A stretch of 28,918 nucleotides of DNA, from the NCBI RefSeq assembly GCF_003478335.1, contig NZ_QUFB01000038.1:1-28918 (forward strand), in the 5' to 3' direction. This stretch comes from Clostridium sp. AM49-4BH. Lineage in GTDB: Bacteria; Bacillota; Clostridia; Lachnospirales; Lachnospiraceae. Each line of letters begins with the position of its first letter. Within the stretch, counting starts at the first letter, position 1. The position numbers were made by a program, and so were the translations under genes. This document shows positions 8,067-16,994 of this stretch, piece after piece. The notes under the pieces are model-generated. The model worked only from the letters and a program-made list of their open reading frames with translations, made no database searches and was not told the DNA's origin.

Positions 8067-9728
8067 TCACTGCATCGCGCCCAGCAGTAAACTGGTAAGA
8101 TCCAACCCGCAATTCTGCTTTAAGGTTGTAAGGAATGTAATCAGATCAATATTCTCGGCATACTCATTGATCGCATTCTCATCTGCAAAATCATATATTT
8201 TAGCATCGGCTGCCGGTGCGCTGACCTTCGGATCTTCACCATCCTCCGAAGCAATGTTTAACGTAACCATTGCACTGCTGCCGCTAAGTACCTTGATCTC
8301 TGATCTCGCTTTCTTCGTATCGCCTTCAAACGTCCAGTCTAAGGAATACAGCGCAAATGCCGGCATTTTGTTTTCATCGGCTTTGATGATGATCTCACCT
8401 TTGCAACTGCCTTTTTCCAACGCCTGAACATCCATATTCTTTACTTCGATAGAAAGGAATTTCTCACCGTCTGTAATATATTCCTTGCTGACATCCTCAA
8501 GCAAAGAGGCATCCACGCTCGCATATAATTTTGCATTGACTTTGCCGGACTTCATCTCACCCTTGCCGGATAATTTAGCATATTCTGTCTTATCAACAAC
8601 GAAACTCAACTCATAACCGAACTTGTTGCCTTTCTTCGGCAAAAAGCTTCTGATCTCAATCGTATTTCCATCTTCTGTCTTGGCAGAATACGTTCTTCCG
8701 ACAACTTCACCGCTCTTATCCACATACAAAGCAGCTTCTAAATTAATGTTTTCCTTGGAAGCATCTTCCGCAGCCAGCTCTTTTTCAAACTCGCTTACAC
8801 CGTCCTTAAACTGTGTATAGGCAGATTTGTCCGCTTTTTCAATGATTGCCTTGATATCTTTATCTTTCTTTAACTGTTTTGCCATCTTCGCAGCAATATC
8901 ACATACCTTTTTGCTGTCGGCTTTGGCAGTCAGTACAGTACACTCTTTACTGATTCCTTCTACCTTGACGGTCTGATTCTTCTTAGTCACACCGGTAAGA
9001 TTATCATAAACAATATCGGAATATGTTGTTAATACATTTTCTAATGTATCTCCATCCGGTACTTTGTCCATGACAGCACCGGCTGCTTTGACATAATTAA
9101 CCTGTCCGTCTACATCTCCCAAGTTGCTGTAATCCAAATAAGCATCCGAAAGCTCCGGTATCTGCATATACACTTTGCCATCTTTGTAGTCTGCATAAAG
9201 ATTGTAGCTCATCGCATCTTTTCCGTTTACCTTGAGGACAGACTTCGACGTTGCAACTTTATCCTTTACTTTTGCATTCGTCTCTATTTCCATAGACTCC
9301 AGCCCAACCGAAGAAAGCATTGGCTTTAACGCATCACCAGCCTCTACTTTGATCGTTGATTTCTTCTGCTGATCATTTAGCTTGATCGACTTTGTCATTG
9401 CATTGTAAGACTTTACTACCTTATCTACTGCTTTATCACGATCTTTCTTGGCAATATAGCGATAGTAACTTTCCGGACTGCCTTTGCTTCGAATAAAATT
9501 GGACAATGTATCGTAGTTTGCAGCGGCTGCTCCTACTGCAACCAATAATACTGCGATCACTGCAGCAATAATATACTTTTTCTTGCTCTTTTTGGTCGGT
9601 GTTCCTACTACCCCCTGCTCTGCTGACGCTACTGCAGCCGCATCTTTCTGCTCTGTCGCAGTTTCAACGGTCACATCATCTGTCTTTTGCTCTAATCCGT
9701 CATTAACAGTTTCTTTTTCCATACTCAT
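8067..9728 (-). CDS. Membrane-anchored extracytoplasmic protein of unknown function
   Basis: A 553-residue protein from ATG 9728, with GGAGAGG upstream. A TTG in the same frame at 9749 sits on the ribosome binding site and is unlikely. The N-terminal 45 residues are acidic and polar, followed by Lys-rich KKSKKK, one hydrophobic helix at about 52-70 and a large exported domain rich in Lys, Asp and Val with many beta-type stretches. The pattern resembles large Lachnospiraceae surface proteins with repeated beta domains. No catalytic motif is visible and there is no lipobox. A good promoter lies just upstream and a terminator follows, so it is probably a single-gene transcript. Function unknown. 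Confidence 0.75.
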   Translation of the reverse strand: MSMEKETVNDGLEQKTDDVTVETATEQKDAAAVASAEQGVVGTPTKKSKKKYIIAAVIAVLLVAVGAAAANYDTLSNFIRSKGSPESYYRYIAKKDRDKAVDKVVKSYNAMTKSIKLNDQQKKSTIKVEAGDALKPMLSSVGLESMEIETNAKVKDKVATSKSVLKVNGKDAMSYNLYADYKDGKVYMQIPELSDAYLDYSNLGDVDGQVNYVKAAGAVMDKVPDGDTLENVLTTYSDIVYDNLTGVTKKNQTVKVEGISKECTVLTAKADSKKVCDIAAKMAKQLKKDKDIKAIIEKADKSAYTQFKDGVSEFEKELAAEDASKENINLEAALYVDKSGEVVGRTYSAKTEDGNTIEIRSFLPKKGNKFGYELSFVVDKTEYAKLSGKGEMKSGKVNAKLYASVDASLLEDVSKEYITDGEKFLSIEVKNMDVQALEKGSCKGEIIIKADENKMPAFALYSLDWTFEGDTKKARSEIKVLSGSSAMVTLNIASEDGEDPKVSAPAADAKIYDFADENAINEYAENIDLITFLTTLKQNCGLDLTSLLLGAMQ

Positions 9729-9775
9729 ATTCTGTTTCCTCTCCTTCAAACCTTCATTAACAATGCCAAGTCATT

Positions 9776-9804
9776 AATATACCGTAACCGCACCAAAAAG
9801 TCAA
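9776..9804 (-). promoter_or_regulatory. Sigma-A-type promoter for the membrane-anchored protein gene
   Basis: On the minus strand TTGACT (9804-9799) and TATATT (9781-9776) are separated by exactly 17 bases. Transcription would start near 9769, about 40 bases before the chosen ATG at 9728. This is the clearest consensus promoter in the window. Confidence 0.75.
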
Positions 9805-9814
9805 AAATTCCCTG

Positions 9815-10312
9815 CTATTCGTTGTGGTAGCATATCTCGAAATCCACACTTTCATCATCCGCCACCGTCATGATCGCATACGATTTTTTGCCATCCTCCT
9901 GTCTCGGAAGTGAAATACTGCCCGGATTTAATACTGTAACTCCAAAAACCTTTTTCAGATATGGCACATGGGTGTGGCCATACATTACAATGTCTGCTCC
10001 ATTTTCCTTGGCGATGTCTGTCATAAGCGGCACGGAAGGTCTTGCTCCGTAAATGTGTCCATGCGTTATAAATACTTTATGGCCGCCCAGTGCGATCAGA
10101 GCTGCTGCCGGAAGCTTACTCATACCATCACAATTACCACGCACCATATAAACCGGGCAGGTAAAGCTGTCACGGATCTCTTGTTCTGTCTCGGCATTCT
10201 GACAGTCACCCAATTGAACAACACCGTCAAAATCGGTGCCGATCTGATCAAGCACTTCTTTTAGATATATATTAATTCCATGGTTGTCACTAAAGATCAG
10301 AAAACGTTTCAT
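9815..10312 (-). CDS. YfcE/MJ0936-type metallophosphodiesterase
   Basis: A 165-residue calcineurin-like phosphodiesterase with the full metal-binding set in order: SDNHG (Asp9, His11), LGDC, RGNCDG, THGH and GHTH. It is about the usual length for the small YfcE family, which hydrolyses phosphodiester bonds and depends on divalent metals; the natural substrate is generally unknown. The ATG at 10312 has AAAGGAA about 13 bases upstream. It lies 22 bases after rdgB, and the pairing of rdgB with a YfcE-like gene is common in Firmicutes, so they are probably co-transcribed. Confidence 0.9.
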   Translation of the reverse strand: MKRFLIFSDNHGINIYLKEVLDQIGTDFDGVVQLGDCQNAETEQEIRDSFTCPVYMVRGNCDGMSKLPAAALIALGGHKVFITHGHIYGARPSVPLMTDIAKENGADIVMYGHTHVPYLKKVFGVTVLNPGSISLPRQEDGKKSYAIMTVADDESVDFEICYHNE

Positions 10313-10334
10313 AATATTCTACTATTCCTTTCTT

Positions 10335-10937
10335 CTACAAACAGTTTTCACGTTTTAATTCTTCATACATTGCCGTCAATGCTTTTCCTCTATGGCTCAC
10401 TTTATTTTTGTCTTCTGAAGACAACTCAGCAGTTGTGCATCCAAATTCCGGCACATAAAAGATCGGATCATAACCAAAGCCATTTTCACCCTTTTGCTCA
10501 TAGCCAATACGTCCCTCGATCACACCACGAACCGTGATCGTCCGCCCATCCGGGAAAGCACAAGCTATGACGCAGACAAATCGAGCTGTACGCTGATCAT
10601 CCGGTACGCCGGCTAACAGATCAATAATATGATTATTTTTAATATCATAAGAAGTATCCTCTCCTAAATAACGTGCAGAATATATTCCCGGCTCTCCATG
10701 CAGATAATCTACTTCCAGTCCGGAATCATCTGCCAGTACCATCTGTCCCGTCAAGTCTGAGATAGTTCTCGCCTTGATGATCGCATTTTCCTCAAAGGTG
10801 CTTCCATTCTCAATAATCTCTACATCCTGCAAATTTTCGTCTTTTAAGGAAACAAATTGGATATTCTCTCCTTGTAAGATCTGGCGGATCTCATCCATCT
10901 TGCCTTCATTTCCTGTTGCTACTATTATTTTTTTCAT
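10335..10937 (-). CDS. rdgB: RdgB/HAM1 non-canonical purine NTP pyrophosphatase
   Basis: A 200-residue enzyme that hydrolyses dITP, ITP and XTP to monophosphates, keeping deaminated purines out of DNA and RNA. Family motifs are present: ATGNEGKMDEI near the start, LADDSGLEVD with HGEPGIYSARY, GFGYDPIF and the C-terminal SHRGKAL. Length is normal. The ATG at 10937 has AAAGGAATC upstream. It lies between the amidase gene (59-base gap) and the phosphodiesterase gene (22-base gap), all on the minus strand. Confidence 0.95.
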   Translation of the reverse strand: MKKIIVATGNEGKMDEIRQILQGENIQFVSLKDENLQDVEIIENGSTFEENAIIKARTISDLTGQMVLADDSGLEVDYLHGEPGIYSARYLGEDTSYDIKNNHIIDLLAGVPDDQRTARFVCVIACAFPDGRTITVRGVIEGRIGYEQKGENGFGYDPIFYVPEFGCTTAELSSEDKNKVSHRGKALTAMYEELKRENCL

Positions 10938-10996
10938 GATCTATTGATTCCTTTCTAAGATTAAGGACACAAACGTCCCATTTCTGCTTAATCTTT

Positions 10997-11776
10997 CTAA
11001 TATTTCTCTAATGTCTCCATCACTGCCTGATAGATTCCCCAGGCGGTCTGCCTTATTCCTTTTTCCTGCCGCATATATAAACAGTCGGAAGGGTTGGTCA
11101 GATACCCTGTTTCTACAATAACTGCCGGGACTTTTGCATGATGCATCAAATACAGATCTTCTCTGCGGATCACACCACGTGCAGGCAACCCGGTCGCTGC
11201 GACAGTCTTTTTGAGCAGCTTCGCCGCAAGTTGTTTATTGGTATATCCGGCTCCATTATCCCGCTTGGAATACAGCACTTCTATGCCACGCACAGAATGC
11301 TTTCTTGCATCCGATGCGTTGCAATGTACACTCACTAACATGTCTGCCTGCCGTTTATTGGCAAGCCGTACCCTCGCCTTTTTGGAAACTGTACGATCCG
11401 TTGTTCGCGTACAATATACCTTAACACCACTTTGTTCAAGCAGCCTGGCAATTTCCTTTACCACCGCCAGATTATACTCTTTTTCCTCCAGTTTTCCATC
11501 ATCGCTGACAGCACCCTCATCTTTGCCTCCATGTCCCGCATCCAAGACGATCACATACTGTGATTTCTTTGATGCATCGTCCTGTTTCGGACCGGACAAC
11601 TTCTGTGCTCTCGTCCGTGTACTTTCTGATAGCACAGACTCTTTTGCCTCCTGCGCCTGCACTTTGGAAATGGAATCTATCGGCATTTCCCTCGAAAAGA
11701 TCACACAAAAGACAAGCAGCAGCAATAGTACACATATGCTTTGTCCTGTCAGCATTCTCCATTGCTTTATCTCCAT
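10997..11776 (-). CDS. Membrane-anchored N-acetylmuramoyl-L-alanine amidase (Amidase_3, CwlD-like)
   Basis: A 259-residue cell-wall hydrolase from ATG 11776. An N-terminal signal anchor (about 11-27, ICVLLLLLVFCVIF) is followed by a polar linker and an Amidase_3 domain. Zinc and catalytic motifs are visible: DAGHGGKDEGA (His82), a Glu in LEEKEYN, SVHCNA and VIVETGYLTN. It cleaves the amide bond between MurNAc and L-Ala in peptidoglycan. The frame is open for 46 more codons up to ATG 11914, but that start has no ribosome binding site while ATG 11776 has GAGGTGG just upstream. CwlD-like proteins act in spore cortex maturation; whether this one does is unproven. Confidence 0.85.
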   Translation of the reverse strand: MEIKQWRMLTGQSICVLLLLLVFCVIFSREMPIDSISKVQAQEAKESVLSESTRTRAQKLSGPKQDDASKKSQYVIVLDAGHGGKDEGAVSDDGKLEEKEYNLAVVKEIARLLEQSGVKVYCTRTTDRTVSKKARVRLANKRQADMLVSVHCNASDARKHSVRGIEVLYSKRDNGAGYTNKQLAAKLLKKTVAATGLPARGVIRREDLYLMHHAKVPAVIVETGYLTNPSDCLYMRQEKGIRQTAWGIYQAVMETLEKY

Positions 11777-11965
11777 GTCCACCTCAAATCTAACGTTGTT
11801 CTCCGTCTGTATCCTGCCACAAATATTATCTTGTGTCTGTTCTAAACATATCCTCAAATATGCTATTCTCTGTGCCTCATTATATAAGAAATCGTTCTCT
11901 ATTGCAATGTGCATTGACGTATAAGCAATGATTGTAATTTATCCTACATTTCGTTATAATAAAAT

Positions 11966-11970
11966 GAGTT
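11966..11970. repeat. Left 5-bp target-site duplication of the MITE-like element
   Basis: GAGTT immediately precedes the left terminal inverted repeat, and the same five bases occur directly after the right one at 12243-12247. The match is short but sits exactly at both ends. Confidence 0.5.
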
Positions 11971-12242
11971 GCTCAAACTTCCCATACCGGAAGTTATTGC
12001 TCAACCACATACTACTTATTATGTCAGCAATAAATAAACTATTTTGCAGCCAATACAGTAAATTGTTCTGTCATCAGAGATAACAAAATCTAGAAATCAC
12101 GAAAAACGTAAATGCGGCAAGGCAATTACTATAGTACTCTGATGGCAGAAATCGCTCTTTGGTGGCTGCAAAATGCTATATAGTCATTGACATAATAAGT
12201 AATATGTGGTTGTGGAGGATTTGAGGTGTGGGAAGTTTGAGC
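11971..12242. mobile_element. MITE-like near-palindromic element, copy A
   Basis: A 272-bp non-coding element. The left end GCTCAAACTTCCCATAC (11971-11987) matches the right end in inverse orientation (12226-12242), 16 of 17. Further inward, a 25-base block near 12003-12028 pairs with 12187-12212 (24 of 25), a TTTTGCAGCCA block pairs with TGGCTGCAAAA near 12169, and TTCTGTCATCAGAG pairs with CTCTGATGGCAGAA. The centre (about 12085-12140) is unpaired. GAGTT duplications flank it. No ORF or transposase is inside, so movement would need an enzyme encoded elsewhere. A diverged, inverted relative lies at 28653-28829. Confidence 0.8.
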
Positions 12243-12247
12243 GAGTT
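12243..12247. repeat. Right 5-bp target-site duplication of the MITE-like element
   Basis: GAGTT directly after the right terminal inverted repeat, identical to 11966-11970. Confidence 0.5.
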
Positions 12248-12321
12248 ATAAATGTGGATCTGACGAGGGATGAGTAAATGTTGGATCTTGTAGTACAAAA
12301 TTGATAGAATGGAGTTTAAGT

Positions 12322-15183
12322 ATGATCAAGAGAATGGATTTATCCGGCGATTGGGCATTTGCCTTGGATGCGGACAAAACAGGGATCGAGCAGGGAATTT
12401 TCCGTAGTCTGCCTACAGATACGATTACACTTCCCGGTACGACTTCGATCGCCAAAAGGGGAACTCCTTCTGACAAGAAAGAAATCGGTTTTCTGACTGA
12501 TCCATACTTGTTTGAAGGTTACGCATGGTATGCAAAAGAAATTACCTTGGACAAAGATTCCAAAAACAAAAATATTTATTTACATTTGGAACGTACACGC
12601 CTGACTCGTGTTTGGGTTAATGATGTAGAGGTCGGATGCAGAGACAGCCTTACTACTCCACATCATTACGATCTGACTCCTTATATTAAGGACAACACGT
12701 TTCGTCTGACTATTTTAGTTTCTAATGTGGATTACCCGACCAAAGGTGGTCATCTGACCTCTCCGGATACCCAGACGAATTGGAATGGCATTATCGGCGA
12801 GATATCGCTTCACATATGTGATGAGATCATGATCGAACATATCAAAACCTACCCGGATACAGAGCACAAATCTGTCCGTGTAGAGATTACCACCAACAAT
12901 ACAACGCAGACGCAACGCAATCTGTCTGTCTGTGCCAAAGCTGAATTAATGGACATTTCCGGCAAGACAGGCGTACAAGTACCTGCTGCATATTTTCAGG
13001 ACATTTTCTTCCCGGTCGGCAAAGGAACGGCCGAATTTACTTATGAACTGGGAGAAGATGCTGTACTTTGGAGCGAATACAGTCCGGTCATCTACGAACT
13101 GCACTTGACAATTCCGGGTACCGACGAGGAGAGCGTGACAACATTCGGTCTGCGCGACTTTTCCACATCAGAGACTGAATTTTTGATCAATGGAACACCG
13201 ACATTCCTGCGTGGCAAACACGATGGTTTGATCTTTCCAATGACCGGAGCGGTTCCTACTTCCGTAGAAGAATGGATCCGCGTTATGAGCATTTCCAAAT
13301 CTTACGGTATCAATCATTACCGTTATCACACCTGCTGCCCTCCGGACGCTGCATTTGTAGCGGCTGATCTGTTGGGTATTTACATGGAACCTCAGCTTCC
13401 TTTCTGGGGAACCTTGACCGCACCGGGTGATGAAGGGCACAATGCCGAAGAGCAGGATTATCTGATCGAAGAAGGTTATCGCATGATGGCTGAATTTGGT
13501 AACCATGCTTCTTATTGTATGATGTCTCTTGGAAATGAGCTTTGGGGCAGCAAAGAGCGCATGGCAGAGATCATTACAAATTATCGCAATGTGGATGATC
13601 GTCATCTGTATACACAGGGTTCCAACAACTTCCAGCACACCCCGGTACTATTACCGGAAGACGATTTCTTTGTCGGAGTCCGTTTTAGTAAAAACCGTTT
13701 ATTCCGTGGTTCCTATGGTATGTGTGATGCTCCTTTGGGACATATTCAGTGGGATGAACCTTCTGCTGATCATAACTACGACGAAGTGATCCATCCTACA
13801 AATGCAGCCGCCGATGCCGGCAACGATGCGGAAGAGATTGAAATCCAATATGGAACCGGTGTTAAGAAAGTAAAAGCTGCCGATAATGGGGGTGTTTTGA
13901 TCCCACATATTCCGGTTGTCTCCCATGAGATCGGACAATTTGCGGTTTATCCAAACTTCCGTGAGATTGATAAATATACCGGCGTTCTCAAAGCAAGAAA
14001 CTTCGAAGTATTCAGAGACCGTTTGAAAGAAAAGGGCATGTTAGATCAAGCCGATGACTTTTTCTACACCAGTGGTAAGCTGTCTGTTCAATGCTACAAG
14101 GAAGAACTGGAGCTGCTGCTCGTACGAAACTGCTCGCCGGATATCAAATATTGGATATTCAAGACTTTTCCGGTCAGGGTACCGCTCTCGTTGGTATTTT
14201 GGATGCCTTTATGGACAGCAAAGGACATGTTACACCGGAGGAATGGGCAGGATACTGTTCCGATCACATTCTGTTAGCACAGTTTCCAAAATATGTCTAT
14301 CAGGCAAGAGAAACCTTCCGTGCTAAGATGGCGATCCGCTACTACAATCCGGAGAAGTTGGAGAATAAAATTCTTCACTGGGAATAAAACAGCAGAAAAA
14401 GATCATTCGAGAGGGATCCGTTGTGATTCCGGATGGTGCTTTTGACCTGGTAGAATTAGACGAGATAACCTTTGATTTTCCAGAGATCACGGAAGCTGCT
14501 ACTTATCATTTAGATCTTAGTGTACCGGAAACCAATATGGCAAACACCTATGAGCTATACTGCTTCCCAACACTGTCAACGGAAATTCCGCCTCCGGCAT
14601 GACGATCGGTGAAGGTGCCAATGAAGTCCATGTGACGGCTGATTACGCAGAAGCCTGCGCATTGCTTCAAAATGGTCAAAAAGTATTGTATCTGCCAACC
14701 GAACTTGCCGACAAGATCGAAGGCTTTTATTGTACGGATTTTTGGTGTTATCCAATGTTCCGCGATATTTGCGAATGGATGAAGAAGCCGGTTGCTGTCG
14801 GTACAATGGGGCTGTTGATCCAAAAGGATCATCCGGCTTTAGCTTCTTTCCCGACTCACAAATATTCCACACCACAGTGGTATAAGATCGTATCGCACTG
14901 TGACTGTGCTATCTTAGATGACGTGACCGATAAGAGATACCGCCCGATCGTGCAGATGGTTGACAACTTTGAACGTAACCACAAACTGGGTATTTTGTTT
15001 GAAGGTAAAGTTGGCGAGGGTACCTTGATGGTATGTACCAGCCGTTTAAGTGAGGTTGCCGAATATCCTGAGATCAAATGCTTTGCAAGATCAATACTGG
15101 ATTATGTGACCTCGGATGCTTTCGCACCTGAGCAGACATTGGATATGGAACTTCTTAAGCGTGTATTTTGCAAGGAGGACTAA
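12322..15183 (+). pseudogene. GH2 glycoside hydrolase, interrupted by three apparent 1-bp deletions
   Basis: A cytoplasmic-type family 2 glycosidase of about 950 residues if restored; no signal peptide. It starts at ATG 12322 with GGAG seven bases upstream. The N-terminal sugar-binding and immunoglobulin-like domains are followed by a barrel with acid/base Glu406 (LGNELWG) and nucleophile Glu536 (SHEIGQF). The frame breaks three times: near 14112 (GAG then CTGCTGCT, where GAG GCT GCT GCT CGT restores EAAART), near 14384 (GGGAATAAAA, where an extra A restores WEIKQ) and near 14573 (TTCCCAACACTGTC, where one base restores the frame into VNGNSASG). Three losses return the gene to its original frame, and the last part (14599-15183) reads cleanly to TAA. 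The substrate is unclear; beta-galactoside or beta-glucuronide-like activities are typical of GH2. See findings for decay versus sequencing error. Confidence 0.8.
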
Positions 15184-15217
15184 CCGTCACATCCGAATAA
15201 AACAATAAAAGATATAA

Positions 15218-15246
15218 ACAAAAGCAAAGCCAGCGCTTGCTTTTGT
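15218..15246 (+). terminator. Hairpin after the GH2 gene, possible terminator
   Basis: ACAAAAGCAA (15218-15227) and TTGCTTTTGT (15237-15246) form an exact 10-bp stem with a 9-base loop, 35 bases past the GH2 stop. The T-run is part of the stem and not after it, so terminator strength is doubtful. Confidence 0.45.
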
Positions 15247-15275
15247 CACGCTACACAACAGCAGTTCCTATAAAG

Positions 15276-15339
15276 AAAAAAAGCCACCAAGACTTGATGA
15301 GTACCCTGTCACGACAGGACATATCAAATCTTGGTGGCT
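15276..15339 (-). terminator. Strong terminator after galT, probably bidirectional
   Basis: A 17-base stem (15282-15298 with 15323-15339, one mismatch) is capped by a second small stem, CCTGTC/GACAGG. On the minus strand, after galT, it ends in seven T residues. On the plus strand, after the GH2 gene, GGCTTTCAATTTT follows, so it may stop convergent transcription as well. Confidence 0.85.
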
Positions 15340-15413
15340 TTCAATTTTGATACTCTTATATGTGCTTTCAACCTAATGTGAAAGAACATACCTCATTATT
15401 GCAAACTCTAATT

Positions 15414-16913
15414 CTAAAGTGATAGGATAAACCGCATGAATGCATTCATACCTTCGTCTGTGTTTTTATAAACACCGGCATGTTCTAATACTTTCTTAAA
15501 AACAATACCAATCTCCGTCTGAAGAATTTCATCTACATTATCTTCTGTGATTGCATCGTATTTTGGTAAAAACTCGTCCACCCAGTCTGCATGTTTTGCA
15601 AGTTCCTCATCGGCTCGAATATCTTTTCCTGATATAATGTATTCGCCCAAACGCTGCATTTCTCCCTTTAATCTTGCCGGAAGGACTGCCAGACCCATAA
15701 CTTCGATCAAGCCGATATTTTCTTTCTTAATATGGTGCAGTTCCTGATGTGGATGGTACACACCTAACGGATACTCCGGCGTTGTAATGTTATTGCGAAG
15801 TACCAGATCCAGTTCAAACTCCCCGTCCCGCATTCGCGCGATCGGTGTGATCGTATTGTGTGGTTCTCCATCCGTCTGCGCATAGATAAAAGCATCTTCA
15901 TCCGTATATGCTCTCCATGCCGTCAAAATATGTGCAGCAAGCTTTACCAGGCGCTCAGCCTCTTTATGACGAATACGTACAACCGACATTGGCCAATTTA
16001 CGATCCCAGCCTGTACATCCTCAAAGCCCGGAATCGTCAACGTTTGCTTGATGTCCGCTCTTTCCATCGCAAATTCATAATGACCACCCTGGAAATGCTC
16101 ATGTGCCAATATTGAGCCGCCTACAATTGGCAGATCGGCATTTGAACCTACAAAATAATGTGGGAACTGACGCACAAAATCCAACAGTTTACGAAAGGCA
16201 GATTCATCAATCTTCATCGGTGTATGATCACTATTAAATAGGATACAGTGCTCATTGTAATATACGTAAGGAGAATACTGCAATCCCCACTGACCGCCAT
16301 CAATGGTTACCGGAATAACACGGTGATTCTGTCTTGCCGGATGATTCACTCTACCTGCATACCCCTCGTTTTCTTTACACAGCAAACATTTCGGATAAGC
16401 ACTCTGTGGTGCATTTTTGGCAGCGGCGATCGCCTTAGGATCTTTCTCCGGCTTAGATAAATTGATCGTAATGTCTAATGTCCCATACTCTGTATCTGCG
16501 GTCCACTTTACATCACGCTTGATTCGATCACGGCGGATATAATTGGTATCACAACTTAATTTATAATAATAGTTTGTTGCCGCTTTGGGTGATTCTTCAT
16601 ACAACTCGCGAAACTTGCGGATCACGGTACTTGGCGCCGGAACAAGTGCTCCCATCAGTTTCGTATCAAATAAATCCTGATAAACAACGCTGTTCTCTGT
16701 CATAACACCACGGGAATACGCATTTTCCATAAGGTCCGCTAAAATCTCATGAACCGGTCGTACCGGCGTCTCCTGCTCTGGTGTCTGATATTCATCCAAC
16801 TGCAAAATCTCCAACAAACGATTGATCACATACACACGATCTTCCGCTGCGACCAAACCATTTTTCTCCCCATAACGAACCAACTCATCAATCAACACAC
16901 TGTTATCTGCCAT
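15414..16913 (-). CDS. galT: UDP-glucose--hexose-1-phosphate uridylyltransferase, class II
   Basis: A 499-residue Leloir pathway enzyme that swaps UMP between UDP-glucose and galactose-1-phosphate. The length and sequence fit the Firmicutes class II GalT, not the roughly 350-residue class I form. Visible marks are YPKCLLCKENEGY (a CxxC segment) and the HEH at 271-273 in SILAHEHFQGG, the probable active-site region. The ATG at 16913 has GAAAGG about 13 bases upstream. galT follows leuA by 81 bases on the same strand and ends before a strong terminator; no galK or galE is in the window. Leucine T-box control may therefore extend to galT. Confidence 0.93.
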   Translation of the reverse strand: MADNSVLIDELVRYGEKNGLVAAEDRVYVINRLLEILQLDEYQTPEQETPVRPVHEILADLMENAYSRGVMTENSVVYQDLFDTKLMGALVPAPSTVIRKFRELYEESPKAATNYYYKLSCDTNYIRRDRIKRDVKWTADTEYGTLDITINLSKPEKDPKAIAAAKNAPQSAYPKCLLCKENEGYAGRVNHPARQNHRVIPVTIDGGQWGLQYSPYVYYNEHCILFNSDHTPMKIDESAFRKLLDFVRQFPHYFVGSNADLPIVGGSILAHEHFQGGHYEFAMERADIKQTLTIPGFEDVQAGIVNWPMSVVRIRHKEAERLVKLAAHILTAWRAYTDEDAFIYAQTDGEPHNTITPIARMRDGEFELDLVLRNNITTPEYPLGVYHPHQELHHIKKENIGLIEVMGLAVLPARLKGEMQRLGEYIISGKDIRADEELAKHADWVDEFLPKYDAITEDNVDEILQTEIGIVFKKVLEHAGVYKNTDEGMNAFMRFILSL

Positions 16914-16942
16914 GCTATTACCGTACCTTTCTATATGTAGTT

Positions 16943-16964
16943 GAGGGGCCCGCTAAGACCCCTC
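16943..16964. other. Hairpin between leuA and galT
   Basis: GAGGGG (16943-16948) and CCCCTC (16959-16964) form a GC-rich 6-bp stem in the leuA-galT gap. On the minus strand it is not followed by a U-tract, so it is more likely an mRNA stability or processing stem than a terminator. Confidence 0.4.
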
Positions 16965-16994
16965 CCAATAAATAATATGAAATCTTTGATAGGC

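Noticed and set aside
11777..11914. N-terminal extension of the amidase
   Set aside because: No binding site at ATG 11914; a signal anchor begins just after ATG 11776, which has GAGGTGG upstream.
11211..11924. Long plus-strand open frame opposite the amidase gene
   Set aside because: It is the antisense of a gene with clear Amidase_3 motifs and its translation is Ser/Cys-rich with no family character.
16943..16964. Terminator between leuA and galT
   Set aside because: The stem is only 6 bp and no U-tract follows on the minus strand.
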